42,357 nt of DNA from an uncultured Erysipelotrichaceae bacterium (GCA_902776735.1 CACYRE010000002.1:1-42357), one strand, 5' to 3'. Shown: positions 1 to 8,625, numbered from the stretch's first letter. Notes: generated by a model from the letters alone, not told the origin. Made by a program: numbers and translations.

Positions 1-35
1 TGTAAATAGACATACTCTTTTTTCTTAAAAATATA

Positions 36-64
36 TTGAAAGAACCATAAAAATAAACTATAAT
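36..64 (+). promoter_or_regulatory. Promoter for noc
   Basis: TTGAAA (36-41) and TATAAT (59-64) are separated by exactly 17 bp, a near-consensus housekeeping sigma factor promoter. The noc start codon follows about 39 bp after the -10, behind an AGGAGGGG ribosome binding site. Confidence 0.75.
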
Positions 65-102
65 GATAATATAGGAAAATAAAAGAATAGGAGGGGTACG
101 TC

Positions 103-1356
103 ATGTCTGAAGAAAAAGATGAGGTAGTCCAATTATATTTAGATGATATTATTCCAAATCGGTTTCAACCACGAGAAATATTTGATGAAAGAGCTTTAAA
201 AGAACTAGCTGTTTCTATAAAAGAACATGGTGTAATCCAACCAATTATTGTTAGAAGTGTTACCAATGGAAAATATGAAATAATTGCCGGTGAAAGAAGA
301 TATAAAGCATCAGCCCTAGCAGGACTTACCAAGATTCCAGCAATTGTTAGAAATTTAGATGACAAAGAAAGTTCTAAAGTAGCATTACTAGAAAATCTTC
401 AAAGAAAAAATTTAAATCCAATAGAAGAAGCAAGAACTTACCAAAAAATATTAGAAATAGATCAAATGACCCAGGAAGAACTTGCCAAAACAATGGGTAA
501 AAGTCAATCAGCAGTAGCCAATAAATTAAGATTATTATCTCTTCCTGAAGAAGTACAAAAAGCCCTTTTAAAAGAACAAATTTCTGAAAGACATGCTAGA
601 GCCTTAATCAACATAACAGATGCTAAAAAGCAAAAAGAAATGTTAAAAAAAATAATTGATAATAAAATGAGCGTCAGATCAGTTGAAGAAGAAATAAAAA
701 AAATGTATCCAAAAGAAGAACCAAAAGCACCTTTAGTTGCAACGACAGATGCGTTTGTCAATAGCAAGCCTTTAACTCCAACAGCAGAATTACCAGTGGA
801 TGAATCAAACTTCGGAAAAGTAACAATTGCTCCACCAGAAGGAGGGAATATGCCTATGGGAAGATTTATTAATTATGGTGAAGTTGGTAAAGAAGAGGAC
901 ACTGAACCAGAAATAACTCCATCTGTCACTCAAGTAAATGTCAATGATATAAAAAATAATTCTGAAGACATTAATAATGATTCAACTAATTCATCACTTG
1001 ATAATTTGTTAAATATCTCCGGTCATAAAGATTTTATTACCCCAGCTGAAAAAATTGTCAAGGAAGAAACTACACCAAGTATTGATAAAATTAATAATTC
1101 TAAAGATTATTTTGATTCAATAGATTTAACTTCATTAAACATACCACAAGAAACTTCGAATATTGTTCCAATAAACAATAATATGATACCAACTGATAAT
1201 GTTATAGAATCAAGTTATACAATAGAAGAAGCAATTGAAAAAATAAGAGATTTAGTAAAAGACTTAAAAGAACATAAAATAAATATTGATACTGATGAAA
1301 TGAATTTTGAAAAGTCATATCAAATTATTATTAAATTATATAAAGAAAATAAATAA
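103..1356 (+). CDS. noc: Nucleoid occlusion protein Noc (ParB family)
   Basis: A ParB-family CTP-dependent DNA clamp. In Bacillus, Noc binds dispersed DNA sites and keeps the division machinery off the nucleoid. Seen: NRFQPR box (residues 19-24), GERRYKA phosphate-binding patch (63-69), then a central helix-turn-helix; the ERHARALI segment (162-169) matches Noc rather than Spo0J, whose counterpart reads MGHAR. Position upstream of parA-parB is the Bacillus noc position. Start: ATG with AGGAGGGG upstream, and an in-frame TAG at 88-90 rules out a longer N-terminus. Odd: the protein is 417 aa against about 280 in Bacillus. It lacks the N-terminal amphipathic membrane helix of B. subtilis Noc, and carries about 190 extra residues, mostly low-complexity, ending in a charged helix. 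A second ParB with another role is the alternative. Confidence 0.82.
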   Translation: MSEEKDEVVQLYLDDIIPNRFQPREIFDERALKELAVSIKEHGVIQPIIVRSVTNGKYEIIAGERRYKASALAGLTKIPAIVRNLDDKESSKVALLENLQRKNLNPIEEARTYQKILEIDQMTQEELAKTMGKSQSAVANKLRLLSLPEEVQKALLKEQISERHARALINITDAKKQKEMLKKIIDNKMSVRSVEEEIKKMYPKEEPKAPLVATTDAFVNSKPLTPTAELPVDESNFGKVTIAPPEGGNMPMGRFINYGEVGKEEDTEPEITPSVTQVNVNDIKNNSEDINNDSTNSSLDNLLNISGHKDFITPAEKIVKEETTPSIDKINNSKDYFDSIDLTSLNIPQETSNIVPINNNMIPTDNVIESSYTIEEAIEKIRDLVKDLKEHKINIDTDEMNFEKSYQIIIKLYKENK

Positions 1357-1365
1357 AAATAATTT

Positions 1366-1408
1366 AAAGTAGACAGATAATATCTAATCTAAAAAGTCTA
1401 CTTTTTTT
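1366..1408 (+). terminator. Intrinsic terminator after noc
   Basis: A 9-bp perfect stem, AAAGTAGAC (1366-1374) with GTCTACTTT (1396-1404), runs into a T tract. It separates noc from parA. Confidence 0.75.
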
Positions 1409-1418
1409 CTTAAAATCA

Positions 1419-1447
1419 TTTAAAAAAAATATATAATTTGATACAAT
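1419..1447 (+). promoter_or_regulatory. Promoter for parA-parB operon
   Basis: An extended -10, TG-A-TACAAT (1439-1447), with a weak -35 TTTAAA (1419-1424) 17 bp away. It lies just after the noc terminator and 30 bp before parA. Confidence 0.55.
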
Positions 1448-1477
1448 ATACTAGTAAATTAGAAAATGGGTGATTAG

Positions 1478-2275
1478 ATGGGAAAGGTTATATCATTAGT
1501 TAATCAAAAAGGTGGAGTAGGTAAAACTACTACAAGTATTAATCTTTCTGCATCATTAGCAGTATTAGGAAAGAAAGTATTATTAATAGACTTAGATCCT
1601 CAAGGAAATACAACTACTGGTGTAGGAATTAATAAAGGTGAGATAGAAAAAAGTATTTATGATGTTTTAATAGGAGAGTGTAAAATATCAGAAGCTATTA
1701 TAAAGACTAAATATAAAGGGTTATATGTTATTCCAGCAACTATTAACTTAGCTGGAGTTGACGCTGAATTATTAGAAAAAAGTAGAACAGAAAATGGTTT
1801 TAAAAAAGGAGAACAATTAAAAAATGCCTTAGCAGACATTAGAGAAAGTTTTGACTATATAATAATTGATTGTCCACCTTCACTTGGAGTTATTACAACT
1901 AATGCACTAACAGCATCAAACTCAGTAATAATTCCAGTACAATGTGAATTTTTTGCTCTAGAGGGAATTACACAATTGTTAAAAACTATTATGCTAGCAC
2001 AAAAAGGTTTAAATCCTTCATTAGACATTGAAGGAGTATTACTAACCATGCTTGATTCTAGGACAAATTTAGGATTTGAAGTAGTAGAAGACATTAGAAA
2101 ATTCTTTAAAGAAAAAGTATATAACACAATAATTCCAAGATTAGTAAGATTAACAGAAGCTCCATCACACGGAGAACCAATAATAGCCTATGATCCAAAA
2201 AGTAGAGGCTCAGAAGCTTATATTAATCTAGCAAAGGAAGTGATTGAAAGAAATGAAGGAAATGGAAACAAATAA
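1478..2275 (+). CDS. parA: Chromosome-partitioning ATPase ParA (Soj)
   Basis: A ParA/MinD-type ATPase that works with ParB in origin segregation and, in Bacillus (Soj), also modulates DnaA. Seen: deviant Walker A KGGVGKTT (residues 11-18, with the signature lysine K11), DLDPQGN switch region, and Walker B-like IIIDCPPS. The length, 265 aa, is normal for chromosomal Soj, which lacks the N-terminal DNA-binding extension of plasmid ParA. The ribosome binding site is weak (GGGTG). The 3' end overlaps parB by about 23 bp, so the two are probably translated together. The noc-parA-parB order supports the assignment. Confidence 0.95.
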   Translation: MGKVISLVNQKGGVGKTTTSINLSASLAVLGKKVLLIDLDPQGNTTTGVGINKGEIEKSIYDVLIGECKISEAIIKTKYKGLYVIPATINLAGVDAELLEKSRTENGFKKGEQLKNALADIRESFDYIIIDCPPSLGVITTNALTASNSVIIPVQCEFFALEGITQLLKTIMLAQKGLNPSLDIEGVLLTMLDSRTNLGFEVVEDIRKFFKEKVYNTIIPRLVRLTEAPSHGEPIIAYDPKSRGSEAYINLAKEVIERNEGNGNK

Positions 2276-3170
2276 TGAAGAATATGAAATACCAAGAAGA
2301 AGAGCTCTTGGTAAAGGTCTAGAAGAGTTATTCAATAGTGAAATATTAGACTATAGTGCTGTTGAAAAACAAATCATAGATGAAACACCAAAAGATAAAG
2401 TAGTAAAAATTAAATTAAGTGAATTAAGAAGTAATCCATATCAACCAAGAAAGGTATTTGATGAAGAAGCTTTAGAAGAACTGGCAGAATCTATAAAAGA
2501 ATATGGTGTATTTCAACCAATAATTGTAAAAAAATCAATAAAAGGCTATGAAATAGTAGCTGGAGAACGCCGAGTAAAAGCTTCTCTAATGGCCGGACTT
2601 ACTGAAATACCAGCAATTATAAGAGAATTTAATGATGCTCAAATGATGGAAATTGCATTACTTGAAAACTTACAAAGAGAAAATTTAACTGCAATCGAAG
2701 AAGCAACAGCCTATAAAAAATTACAGGAAACTTTATCATTAACTCAAGAAGAACTTGCTAAAAAACTAGGCAAAAGCAGAAGTCACATTACAAATATGCT
2801 GGGATTATTAAATCTACCTGAAAATATTCAAAATGATATAAATAATAAAAAAATAACTATGGGCCATGCCAGAGTATTAAGTAAATTAGAAGATATTAAT
2901 CAACAAAATGAGCTAGAGGAAAAAGTAATAAATGATGGCTTAAGTGTTAGGGAACTAGAAACTCTTACTCAAGAACCAACAATAATAAAAACAAATCCAC
3001 AAAAACCAAAAATAAAACAAAATAATGAATATAGTTATCTTCAAGAAGAACTAAGTGAAAAATTAGGAACTAAAGTCCTTATTAAAAAAAATAAATTAGA
3101 AATAAGTTTTGTAAATGGTAATGATTTAAATAGACTATTAGAAATAATGAATATTGAGGTAGAAAAATAA
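2253..3170 (+). CDS. parB: Chromosome-partitioning protein ParB (Spo0J)
   Basis: Centromere-binding CTPase clamp that loads at parS and stimulates ParA. Seen: the RALGKGLEELF N-terminal helix that contacts ParA in this family, NPYQPR and GERRVKA boxes, and a helix-turn-helix with MGHARVL typical of Spo0J rather than Noc. The C-terminal dimerisation part is present. Starts at TTG 2244, ATG 2253 and ATG 2262 are all in frame; I chose 2253 because AAAGGAAGTGA just upstream sits at a workable distance for it and too close for 2244. The gene begins inside parA and ends overlapping mscS by one base, suggesting one transcript. No consensus parS was found in the window. Confidence 0.93.
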   Translation: MKEMETNNEEYEIPRRRALGKGLEELFNSEILDYSAVEKQIIDETPKDKVVKIKLSELRSNPYQPRKVFDEEALEELAESIKEYGVFQPIIVKKSIKGYEIVAGERRVKASLMAGLTEIPAIIREFNDAQMMEIALLENLQRENLTAIEEATAYKKLQETLSLTQEELAKKLGKSRSHITNMLGLLNLPENIQNDINNKKITMGHARVLSKLEDINQQNELEEKVINDGLSVRELETLTQEPTIIKTNPQKPKIKQNNEYSYLQEELSEKLGTKVLIKKNKLEISFVNGNDLNRLLEIMNIEVEK

Positions 3171-3976
3171 TGATAAAAATATTAGGTTATGATTTAACAA
3201 AGTTAGTTTTATCAATTATCTATATAATTATAGGTATAATTATATTTGATTTTTTAAAAAAAATTATTATTAAATCTACTTCTAAAAACAAAATATTAAA
3301 AAAAGAACAAGCTCAAAAAATAAAAACTATGCGTAGTCTAATTATAAATATAATTAAATATACTATAGTAATAATAGTTGCTCTTGCTATTCTTTCTAAC
3401 TTTGGAATAAATGTTAAATCAATACTTGCTGGACTTGGAATTGGAACTGCCTTAATAGGTTTAGCTTTTCAAGATTTAGCAAAAGACTTAATAGCAGGTT
3501 TTTCTATTATTACTGAGGAAGAATATGAAGTAGGAGATACAATAGAAATAGATGGATTTATGGGAGAAGTAATAGCAGTTGGATTAAGGACTACTAGAAT
3601 CAGAAATTATAAAGGAGCAACTAAAATAATTGCTAATCACTATATGGATAATTTAATTAATTATAGTACCCATAATACTCTTGCGATAATAGACGTTGGT
3701 ATTGCATATGAAAATAATGAAAAAGAAATAGAAGAAACATTTAATAATTTGTTTAAAAGATTAAAAGGAAAGATACCTAATGCTATAAAAGAACCAGAAT
3801 TATGGGGAATAAATGAATTAGCAGATTCGTCAGTAATTTATAGAGTCGCAATTGAGGTAAAACCTACAACTAATTTTGAAACTGAAAGATTCATGCGTAA
3901 AGAAATAAAAAAAGAGTTTGACGAAGCTGGTATCAAAATACCATATCAACAAATAGAGGTGCATAATGGAAAATAA
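3170..3976 (+). CDS. Small-conductance mechanosensitive channel (MscS family)
   Basis: A membrane channel that opens on membrane tension and releases solutes during hypo-osmotic shock. Seen: two hydrophobic N-terminal segments (about residues 8-25 and 52-78), then the glycine/alanine-rich pore helix around ILAGLGIGTALIGLAFQDL, followed by the beta-domain with GDTIEIDG and the alpha/beta C-terminal domain. Its 268 aa match the YkuT-like short MscS class. Its start overlaps the parB stop by one base and its end overlaps the DUF951 gene, so it belongs to the parAB transcript. An mscS gene at this position is common in low-GC Gram-positives. Confidence 0.9.
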   Translation: MIKILGYDLTKLVLSIIYIIIGIIIFDFLKKIIIKSTSKNKILKKEQAQKIKTMRSLIINIIKYTIVIIVALAILSNFGINVKSILAGLGIGTALIGLAFQDLAKDLIAGFSIITEEEYEVGDTIEIDGFMGEVIAVGLRTTRIRNYKGATKIIANHYMDNLINYSTHNTLAIIDVGIAYENNEKEIEETFNNLFKRLKGKIPNAIKEPELWGINELADSSVIYRVAIEVKPTTNFETERFMRKEIKKEFDEAGIKIPYQQIEVHNGK

Positions 3977-4163
3977 TAATTACAAACTTGGTTCGATTGT
4001 TATCATGAAGAAACAACATCCTTGTGGAACAAATAAATGGAAAATAGTAAGGGTTGGGGCAGATATAAAAATTAAATGTCTAAATTGTGGAAGAACAGTC
4101 CTAATTCCTCGAATAGAATTTAATAAAAAATTAAAAAAAGTTATTGAGGAGGAAGAAATATGA
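3966..4163 (+). CDS. DUF951 zinc-ribbon-like small protein
   Basis: A 65-aa protein of the DUF951 (YyzM) family; the function is unknown. Seen: HPCG near residue 19 and CLNCG near residue 40, a probable zinc-binding pair, with the family's KKQHPCG...W.I.R.GAD.KIKC pattern. The gene overlaps mscS by 11 bp and the following transporter by 4 bp (ATGA), so it is translated from the same message. It is found between parB and ychF in many Bacilli, which is strong contextual support. Confidence 0.85.
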   Translation: MENNNYKLGSIVIMKKQHPCGTNKWKIVRVGADIKIKCLNCGRTVLIPRIEFNKKLKKVIEEEEI

Positions 4164-5755
4164 TAGAAAAGCCAAAATTAAAATTAAAAAAATTCTACTT
4201 TCATCCAATAACAACTTTTATATTATTAACATTCTTTTTAATGATACTAAGTGGAATATTATCCTTATTTCAAACACAAGCAACATATAATACCATTAAT
4301 TCTAATACTTATGAATTAGAACCAGTATTAGTTACAGTTGAAAATCTACTGTCATTTAATGGAATTAAATTTATAATAAGTAATGCAGCTGTTAATTTTT
4401 TAAGTTTTGGACCACTAAGTACCTTATTAATATCTCTAATTGGTTTATCAATTGCTGAAGGTACAGGTTTTATTGAAGTTCTAACTAAGAGACATATAAG
4501 TAATATGAATAAATATGTTTTAACATTTTTAATAATGTTAATTTCAACTATTTCTTCCCTTATAAATGAAGTGGGGTATGCTATTTTAATACCACTTGTT
4601 GCTTTAGTATATTTCATTAATAATAGAAATCCTATACTAGGTATTGTAACAGCTTTTTGTGGAGTATCATTTGGTTACGGAGTTTCAATATTTGTAGGAT
4701 CTACAGAAGTAAATTTAATAAACTATACAAGAAATGCTGCCAGATTAGTTGATGAAACAAGTCATATTGCTTTATCTTCAAACCTAATATTTATAATTGT
4801 AGCCAGTATAATTTTATCTATAGTAGGTACAATAGTAATTGAAAAAGTAATAGCTCCTAAAATTGGTAAATATAAAAGAGATGAAGAATATGCTAAGACT
4901 GAACAATATCATATTTCTGATATTGAAGAAGAAGAACAAAAACAAATAGAAGATGAAAAGAATGAAAAAAGAGGACTAAGATATGCCCTTATTGTACTAT
5001 TAGTTGTAATATTATTCTTTATATATTCCTTAATACCAGGATTACCTTATTCTGGAGTTTTGCTAGATCTAGATGCTACAACATATGTTGACCAATTATT
5101 TGGAAAAAATTCTTATTTTCAAGATGGCTTTACTTATATAATATCCATTATGTTCATTTTAATGGGAATTGCATATGGATTAGGCAGTAAATCTATAAAA
5201 AATGATAAAGAAATAATAGAAAATGCTAGTAAAAGATTTACTGGTATTGGAACTATGATAATCTTAATATTTTTTGTTTCTCAGTTTATTGCTGTTTATA
5301 GAAAAACAAATATTGGTACAATTATTACTGCTTGGATTACATCATTCTTAGAAAACATCCAATTTAGTGGTATTCCATTAGTTTTAATAACTTTAATTTT
5401 AATCGCAATATCTGGCTTATTTTTAACTTCATCTTCCAGTAAATGGATGATATTTTCTCCAGTCGTTGTTCCAATGTTTATGCAATCAAATCTATCTCCA
5501 CAATTTGCTCAAATAATAATGCGTGTAGGAGATTCAATGACTAAAGGATTTACACCATTACTTGCTTCATTTGTAATATATATAGGTTATCTAAATATTT
5601 ATAACTTAAATAAGAAAAAGCCATATACTATAAGAAGATCATTAAAATTAATTACACCATATTTCTTAATTATAGCAGCAACTTGGATAATCATCGTATT
5701 AGGCTGGTATATTTTAGGACTACCATTAGGTCCAAAAGTTTTTCCTACTATCTAG
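4160..5755 (+). CDS. AbgT/MtrF-family membrane transporter
   Basis: An inner-membrane transporter resembling the AbgT family (p-aminobenzoyl-glutamate uptake, or sulfonamide and PABA efflux in MtrF). Seen: about ten hydrophobic segments, GLSIAEGTGF (about residue 95), a re-entrant region with NEVGYAILIP, a charged cytoplasmic loop (about 240-275), and the family's C-terminal SSSSKWMIFSPVVVPMF and MRVGDSMTKGFTPLL signatures. The length, 531 aa, is typical. It is joined to DUF951 by an ATGA overlap and followed by a terminator, so it closes the parAB operon. The substrate cannot be read from the sequence. An AbgT gene between DUF951 and ychF is not the Bacillus arrangement. Confidence 0.8.
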   Translation: MIEKPKLKLKKFYFHPITTFILLTFFLMILSGILSLFQTQATYNTINSNTYELEPVLVTVENLLSFNGIKFIISNAAVNFLSFGPLSTLLISLIGLSIAEGTGFIEVLTKRHISNMNKYVLTFLIMLISTISSLINEVGYAILIPLVALVYFINNRNPILGIVTAFCGVSFGYGVSIFVGSTEVNLINYTRNAARLVDETSHIALSSNLIFIIVASIILSIVGTIVIEKVIAPKIGKYKRDEEYAKTEQYHISDIEEEEQKQIEDEKNEKRGLRYALIVLLVVILFFIYSLIPGLPYSGVLLDLDATTYVDQLFGKNSYFQDGFTYIISIMFILMGIAYGLGSKSIKNDKEIIENASKRFTGIGTMIILIFFVSQFIAVYRKTNIGTIITAWITSFLENIQFSGIPLVLITLILIAISGLFLTSSSSKWMIFSPVVVPMFMQSNLSPQFAQIIMRVGDSMTKGFTPLLASFVIYIGYLNIYNLNKKKPYTIRRSLKLITPYFLIIAATWIIIVLGWYILGLPLGPKVFPTI

Positions 5756-5774
5756 AGAACTTCGGTTCTTTTTT
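5754..5774 (+). terminator. Terminator after the AbgT-family gene
   Basis: A GAAC-TTCG-GTTC tetraloop hairpin extended to about 7 bp, followed by a T run. It starts inside the stop codon of the transporter. Confidence 0.75.
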
Positions 5775-5795
5775 CTTTTAATTAACTATAATCAA

Positions 5796-5804
5796 TGATA
5801 TAAT
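5796..5804 (+). promoter_or_regulatory. Extended -10 promoter for ychF
   Basis: TG-A-TATAAT at 5796-5804, a perfect extended -10. The -35 position (5776-5781, TTTTAA) is weak. The ychF start codon is 24 bp downstream. Confidence 0.6.
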
Positions 5805-5827
5805 AAACGAAGAAAAGAGGAGATATT

Positions 5828-6928
5828 ATGAGTTTAACAGCTGGAATAGTTGGTCTACCAAATGTTGGAAAGTCAACTTTATTCAATGCCATTACAAATC
5901 AAAAAATACTTGCTGAAAATTATCCATTCGCAACCATCGAACCAAATGTTGGAATAGTAACTGTTCCAGATAAAAGAATGGATAAATTAAAAGAAATGTA
6001 TAATCCAAAAAGATTTATACCAACAGCATATGAATTTACAGATATTGCTGGTCTTGTAAAAGGAGCAAGTAAAGGAGAAGGACTTGGTAATAAATTTTTA
6101 TCTCATATTAGAGAAGTAGATGCTATTGTTGAAGTAGTAAGATGCTTTGATGATGGTAAAATTATCCATGTTGAGGGAAATATTGATCCAATAAGAGATA
6201 TAGAAACAATTAATCTAGAACTTGCCATTGCAGACTTAGAAGTAATAAATAATAGATTAGAAAAAGTATCTAAAAAAGCAAGAACTACTAAGAATAAAGA
6301 TGATATTTTAGAAACAGAAGTTTTGAAAAAATGTAAAAAATCATTAGAAGAAAATAAACCAATTAGGTTATTAAACTTATCAGATGATGAAAAAAAAGCA
6401 ATAAAATCATATAGTTTCTTAACTGAAAAACCTATTATTTATTTAGCAAATATTAAAGAAGAAGATATTGGAAATTCCGATAATAAATATGTAAAAGAAG
6501 TAAAAGAGTATGCTAAGAAAGAAAATGCTAGAGTTATCAGTTTATGTGCTAAAGTAGAAGAAGATTTAAGTGAATTAAATGCACAAGACAAGGAAGAAAT
6601 GTTAGAAGCTTTAGGACTAGATTCTTCAGGATTAGATAAACTAATAAACACAACCTATGATATTTTAGGACTTGCTACTTATTTTACAGTAGGCCCTGAT
6701 GAAGTAAGAGCATGGACTTTTAAAAAAGGCATGAATGCTAAAGAATGTGCTGGAATAATTCATACTGATTTCGAAAAAGGTTTTATTAGAGCCGAAGTAA
6801 TTTCATATGAAGATTTAATAAAATATGGGGATGAATTAAAAGTAAAAGAAGCAGGACGCGCCAGACTAGAAGGAAAAGACTATTTGATGCAAGACGGAGA
6901 TATCTGTCACTTCAGATTTAATGTATAA
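5828..6928 (+). CDS. ychF: Redox-regulated ATPase YchF (Obg-like)
   Basis: An Obg-family P-loop NTPase that prefers ATP and associates with ribosomes; in other bacteria it affects stress responses and translation. Seen: P-loop GLPNVGKST (residues 9-17), switch region NYPFATIEPN (31-40), DIAG (72-75) with GASKGEGLGN, a coiled-coil insert, and a C-terminal TGS domain ending FRFNV. The length, 366 aa, is canonical. The ribosome binding site is AGAGGAGAT. It has its own promoter after a terminator and overlaps the next start by a few bases, so the YfiH-like gene is probably co-transcribed. The ychF-rpsF neighbourhood is conserved in Bacillus. Confidence 0.97.
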   Translation: MSLTAGIVGLPNVGKSTLFNAITNQKILAENYPFATIEPNVGIVTVPDKRMDKLKEMYNPKRFIPTAYEFTDIAGLVKGASKGEGLGNKFLSHIREVDAIVEVVRCFDDGKIIHVEGNIDPIRDIETINLELAIADLEVINNRLEKVSKKARTTKNKDDILETEVLKKCKKSLEENKPIRLLNLSDDEKKAIKSYSFLTEKPIIYLANIKEEDIGNSDNKYVKEVKEYAKKENARVISLCAKVEEDLSELNAQDKEEMLEALGLDSSGLDKLINTTYDILGLATYFTVGPDEVRAWTFKKGMNAKECAGIIHTDFEKGFIRAEVISYEDLIKYGDELKVKEAGRARLEGKDYLMQDGDICHFRFNV

Positions 6929-7703
6929 AATGAACACAAAAATAACGATAATTGAAACAGGTAGAGCAGATGGCATTATGTCGCGTACTAAAAGGTTTTA
7001 TCCAGAAGATTATTCCCAAAAGCAAATCGATGAAGAATTTAAAAATACTAGAACAAAAATAGGAAAAAAATATCATTTTAATGGGCTTCATATTATTAAA
7101 CCAACACAAATAGAACTAACTAAAGATAAAAATAAAAATTTCAAAGACTATATAATTGTTTCTAAAGAAATGTTAAATAAAAAAGATTATTATTATATTG
7201 ATTTTTATTGTGATGCCCTTGTCTTACCAAGTACTATAAAAGATGTAGTTCTAGGACATCCTGAAGCAGATTGTCCAATATTAATATGTGAAGATAGAAA
7301 AAAAGGCTTTACTGCTTTAACCCATTGTGGAGCAGTAATGATTAATCGTGGAACTATAAAAAATTGTATTAAGGCCTTAACTGAGGGCTGTAATTCAAAT
7401 AAAGAAGATATTTATTGCTATATTAGTAACTCTATAAAAAAAGATTCTTATATATATGATAAATATCCTCCATTTGCTACCAATAAAACCATTTGGAAAA
7501 ATGCAATTAAAAAACATAATAATGAATATAAGATTGATTTAGTATTAGCAATTATAGAAGAATTACATAGATTAGGAATAACTAATATTAAAGAAAATAA
7601 AGAAGATACAGCAACATCTTCAAAATATTATTCTCATGTTAAAGAAACACAAGGCGATAATTCAAAAAAAGGTCAAAATTTTGTTGGATTATACTATATT
7701 TAA
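6921..7703 (+). CDS. Divergent YfiH/PgeF-like laccase-domain protein
   Basis: Resembles the YfiH (DUF152, PgeF) fold, whose E. coli member edits UDP-MurNAc carrying L-Ser in place of L-Ala. Seen: HPEADCPILIC aligns with the family's TADC-PVL box, THCGAVMINRG with the HAGWRG box, and DLVLAIIEELHRLGITNI with the helix before the C-terminal strand. The cysteine and histidine of the two boxes are kept, but the tryptophan-arginine of HAGWRG and the terminal FFSYRR are changed. About 260 aa, normal for the family. The start is uncertain: ATG 6921 overlaps ychF, and ATG 6930 just clears it; neither has a clear ribosome binding site. A non-enzymatic relative is possible. Confidence 0.65.
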   Translation: MYKMNTKITIIETGRADGIMSRTKRFYPEDYSQKQIDEEFKNTRTKIGKKYHFNGLHIIKPTQIELTKDKNKNFKDYIIVSKEMLNKKDYYYIDFYCDALVLPSTIKDVVLGHPEADCPILICEDRKKGFTALTHCGAVMINRGTIKNCIKALTEGCNSNKEDIYCYISNSIKKDSYIYDKYPPFATNKTIWKNAIKKHNNEYKIDLVLAIIEELHRLGITNIKENKEDTATSSKYYSHVKETQGDNSKKGQNFVGLYYI

Positions 7704-7707
7704 ACCC

Positions 7708-7736
7708 TTGTCAAACAAAAATAGATTTGTTATAAT
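7708..7736 (+). promoter_or_regulatory. Promoter for rpsF-ssb-rpsR
   Basis: TTGTCA (7708-7713) and TATAAT (7731-7736) with a 17-bp spacer, the strongest-looking promoter in this part of the window, placed 4 bp after the upstream stop codon. Confidence 0.85.
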
Positions 7737-7741
7737 ACATT

Positions 7742-7777
7742 GCGAGTATTTAAAATACTCCTTGCTGTATTAACAGC
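7742..7777 (+). promoter_or_regulatory. Structured 5' leader of rpsF
   Basis: Two adjacent hairpins: GAGTATT (7744-7750) with AATACTC (7754-7760), whose stem can be extended by GC/GC across a CTT bulge, and GCTGT (7764-7768) with ACAGC (7773-7777). The transcript would begin almost exactly at the first hairpin. Leaders of rpsF operons are known to bind the S6-S18 complex; this one sits in the right place, but the CCG element of the described motif is not evident. Confidence 0.4.
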
Positions 7778-7802
7778 CAAATGTCCAAAAGGAGGTGTAC
7801 AT

Positions 7803-8093
7803 ATGAATAAATATGAAATTATGTTTGTCGTAAGACCAGATATGGAAGAAGCAGAAATTAAAAAAACTGCTGAAGCTATGAAGAAAGTTTTAACAGATGC
7901 AAAATCAAATATTATTGAAGAAAAAGCAATAGGTCAAAGAGAACTAGCTTATGAAATCAATAAATTTACAACAGGATATTATTTCTTATATGTTGTAGAA
8001 GCTGATAGCAAAACAGAACAAGAATTTGATAGAATTGCAAGAATAAATGAAAATCTTCTACGTCATATTATTGTAAAAGTAGAAGATAAATAA
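7803..8093 (+). CDS. rpsF: 30S ribosomal protein S6
   Basis: S6 binds 16S rRNA together with S18 in the platform of the small subunit. Seen: MNKYEIMFVVRPDM start typical of the family, followed by two babbab halves with GQRELAYEI and TGYYFLYVVEAD; 96 aa, canonical. The start ATG at 7803 is set by AAGGAGGTG just upstream; an in-frame TTG further upstream lies in the leader and is not used. It is the first gene of the rpsF-ssb-rpsR operon, with spacings of 13 and 20 bp, as in Bacillus. Confidence 0.97.
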   Translation: MNKYEIMFVVRPDMEEAEIKKTAEAMKKVLTDAKSNIIEEKAIGQRELAYEINKFTTGYYFLYVVEADSKTEQEFDRIARINENLLRHIIVKVEDK

Positions 8094-8106
8094 AAAGAGG
8101 TAATTT

Positions 8107-8625
8107 ATGAACAAAGTAGTTTTAATAGGAAGATTAACAAGAGATCCTGAATTAAGATATACTGGTAGCAATATTCCAGTAGCAACTTTTTCTTTAGCTG
8201 TAAATAGAAATTTTACTAATCAGCAAGGAGAAAGAGAAGCAGATTTTATTAACATTGTAGTATGGAGAAAACAAGCTGAAAATGTTAAAAATTATCTTTC
8301 TCAGGGAAGTCAAGTCGCAATAGATGGAAGAATTCAAACTAGAACTTATGATGACCAAAATGGTCAAAGAAGATACATCACTGAAGTAGTTGCTGATAAC
8401 ATAGAATTTTTAGGATCAAAAAATTCCTCAAATAATTTAAATAATGCAAATACTGCAACAAATAATAATGCAGGACCAACACCTTATGACTTTGCTGATA
8501 ACAGTAGTAATAATAGTAAAAATTCAACTACTAGCAATGATTCAAAAGGAACTGATGTTGATAGTAATCCATTCGCTGATTTTGGATCAAGTATCGAAAT
8601 TAGTGATGATGAATTACCTTTCTAA
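8107..8625 (+). CDS. ssb: Single-stranded DNA-binding protein
   Basis: Binds single-stranded DNA in replication, repair and recombination. Seen: N-terminal OB fold beginning MNKVVLIGRLTRDPELRYT with VATFSLAVNR and DFINIVVWRKQAENV; a flexible asparagine/serine-rich linker from about residue 105 to 160; and an acidic C-terminal tip, DDELPF, that recruits partner proteins. The length, 172 aa, matches SsbA. Flanked by rpsF and rpsR in the classic three-gene operon. The ribosome binding site is AGAGGTAA. Confidence 0.97.
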   Translation: MNKVVLIGRLTRDPELRYTGSNIPVATFSLAVNRNFTNQQGEREADFINIVVWRKQAENVKNYLSQGSQVAIDGRIQTRTYDDQNGQRRYITEVVADNIEFLGSKNSSNNLNNANTATNNNAGPTPYDFADNSSNNSKNSTTSNDSKGTDVDSNPFADFGSSIEISDDELPF

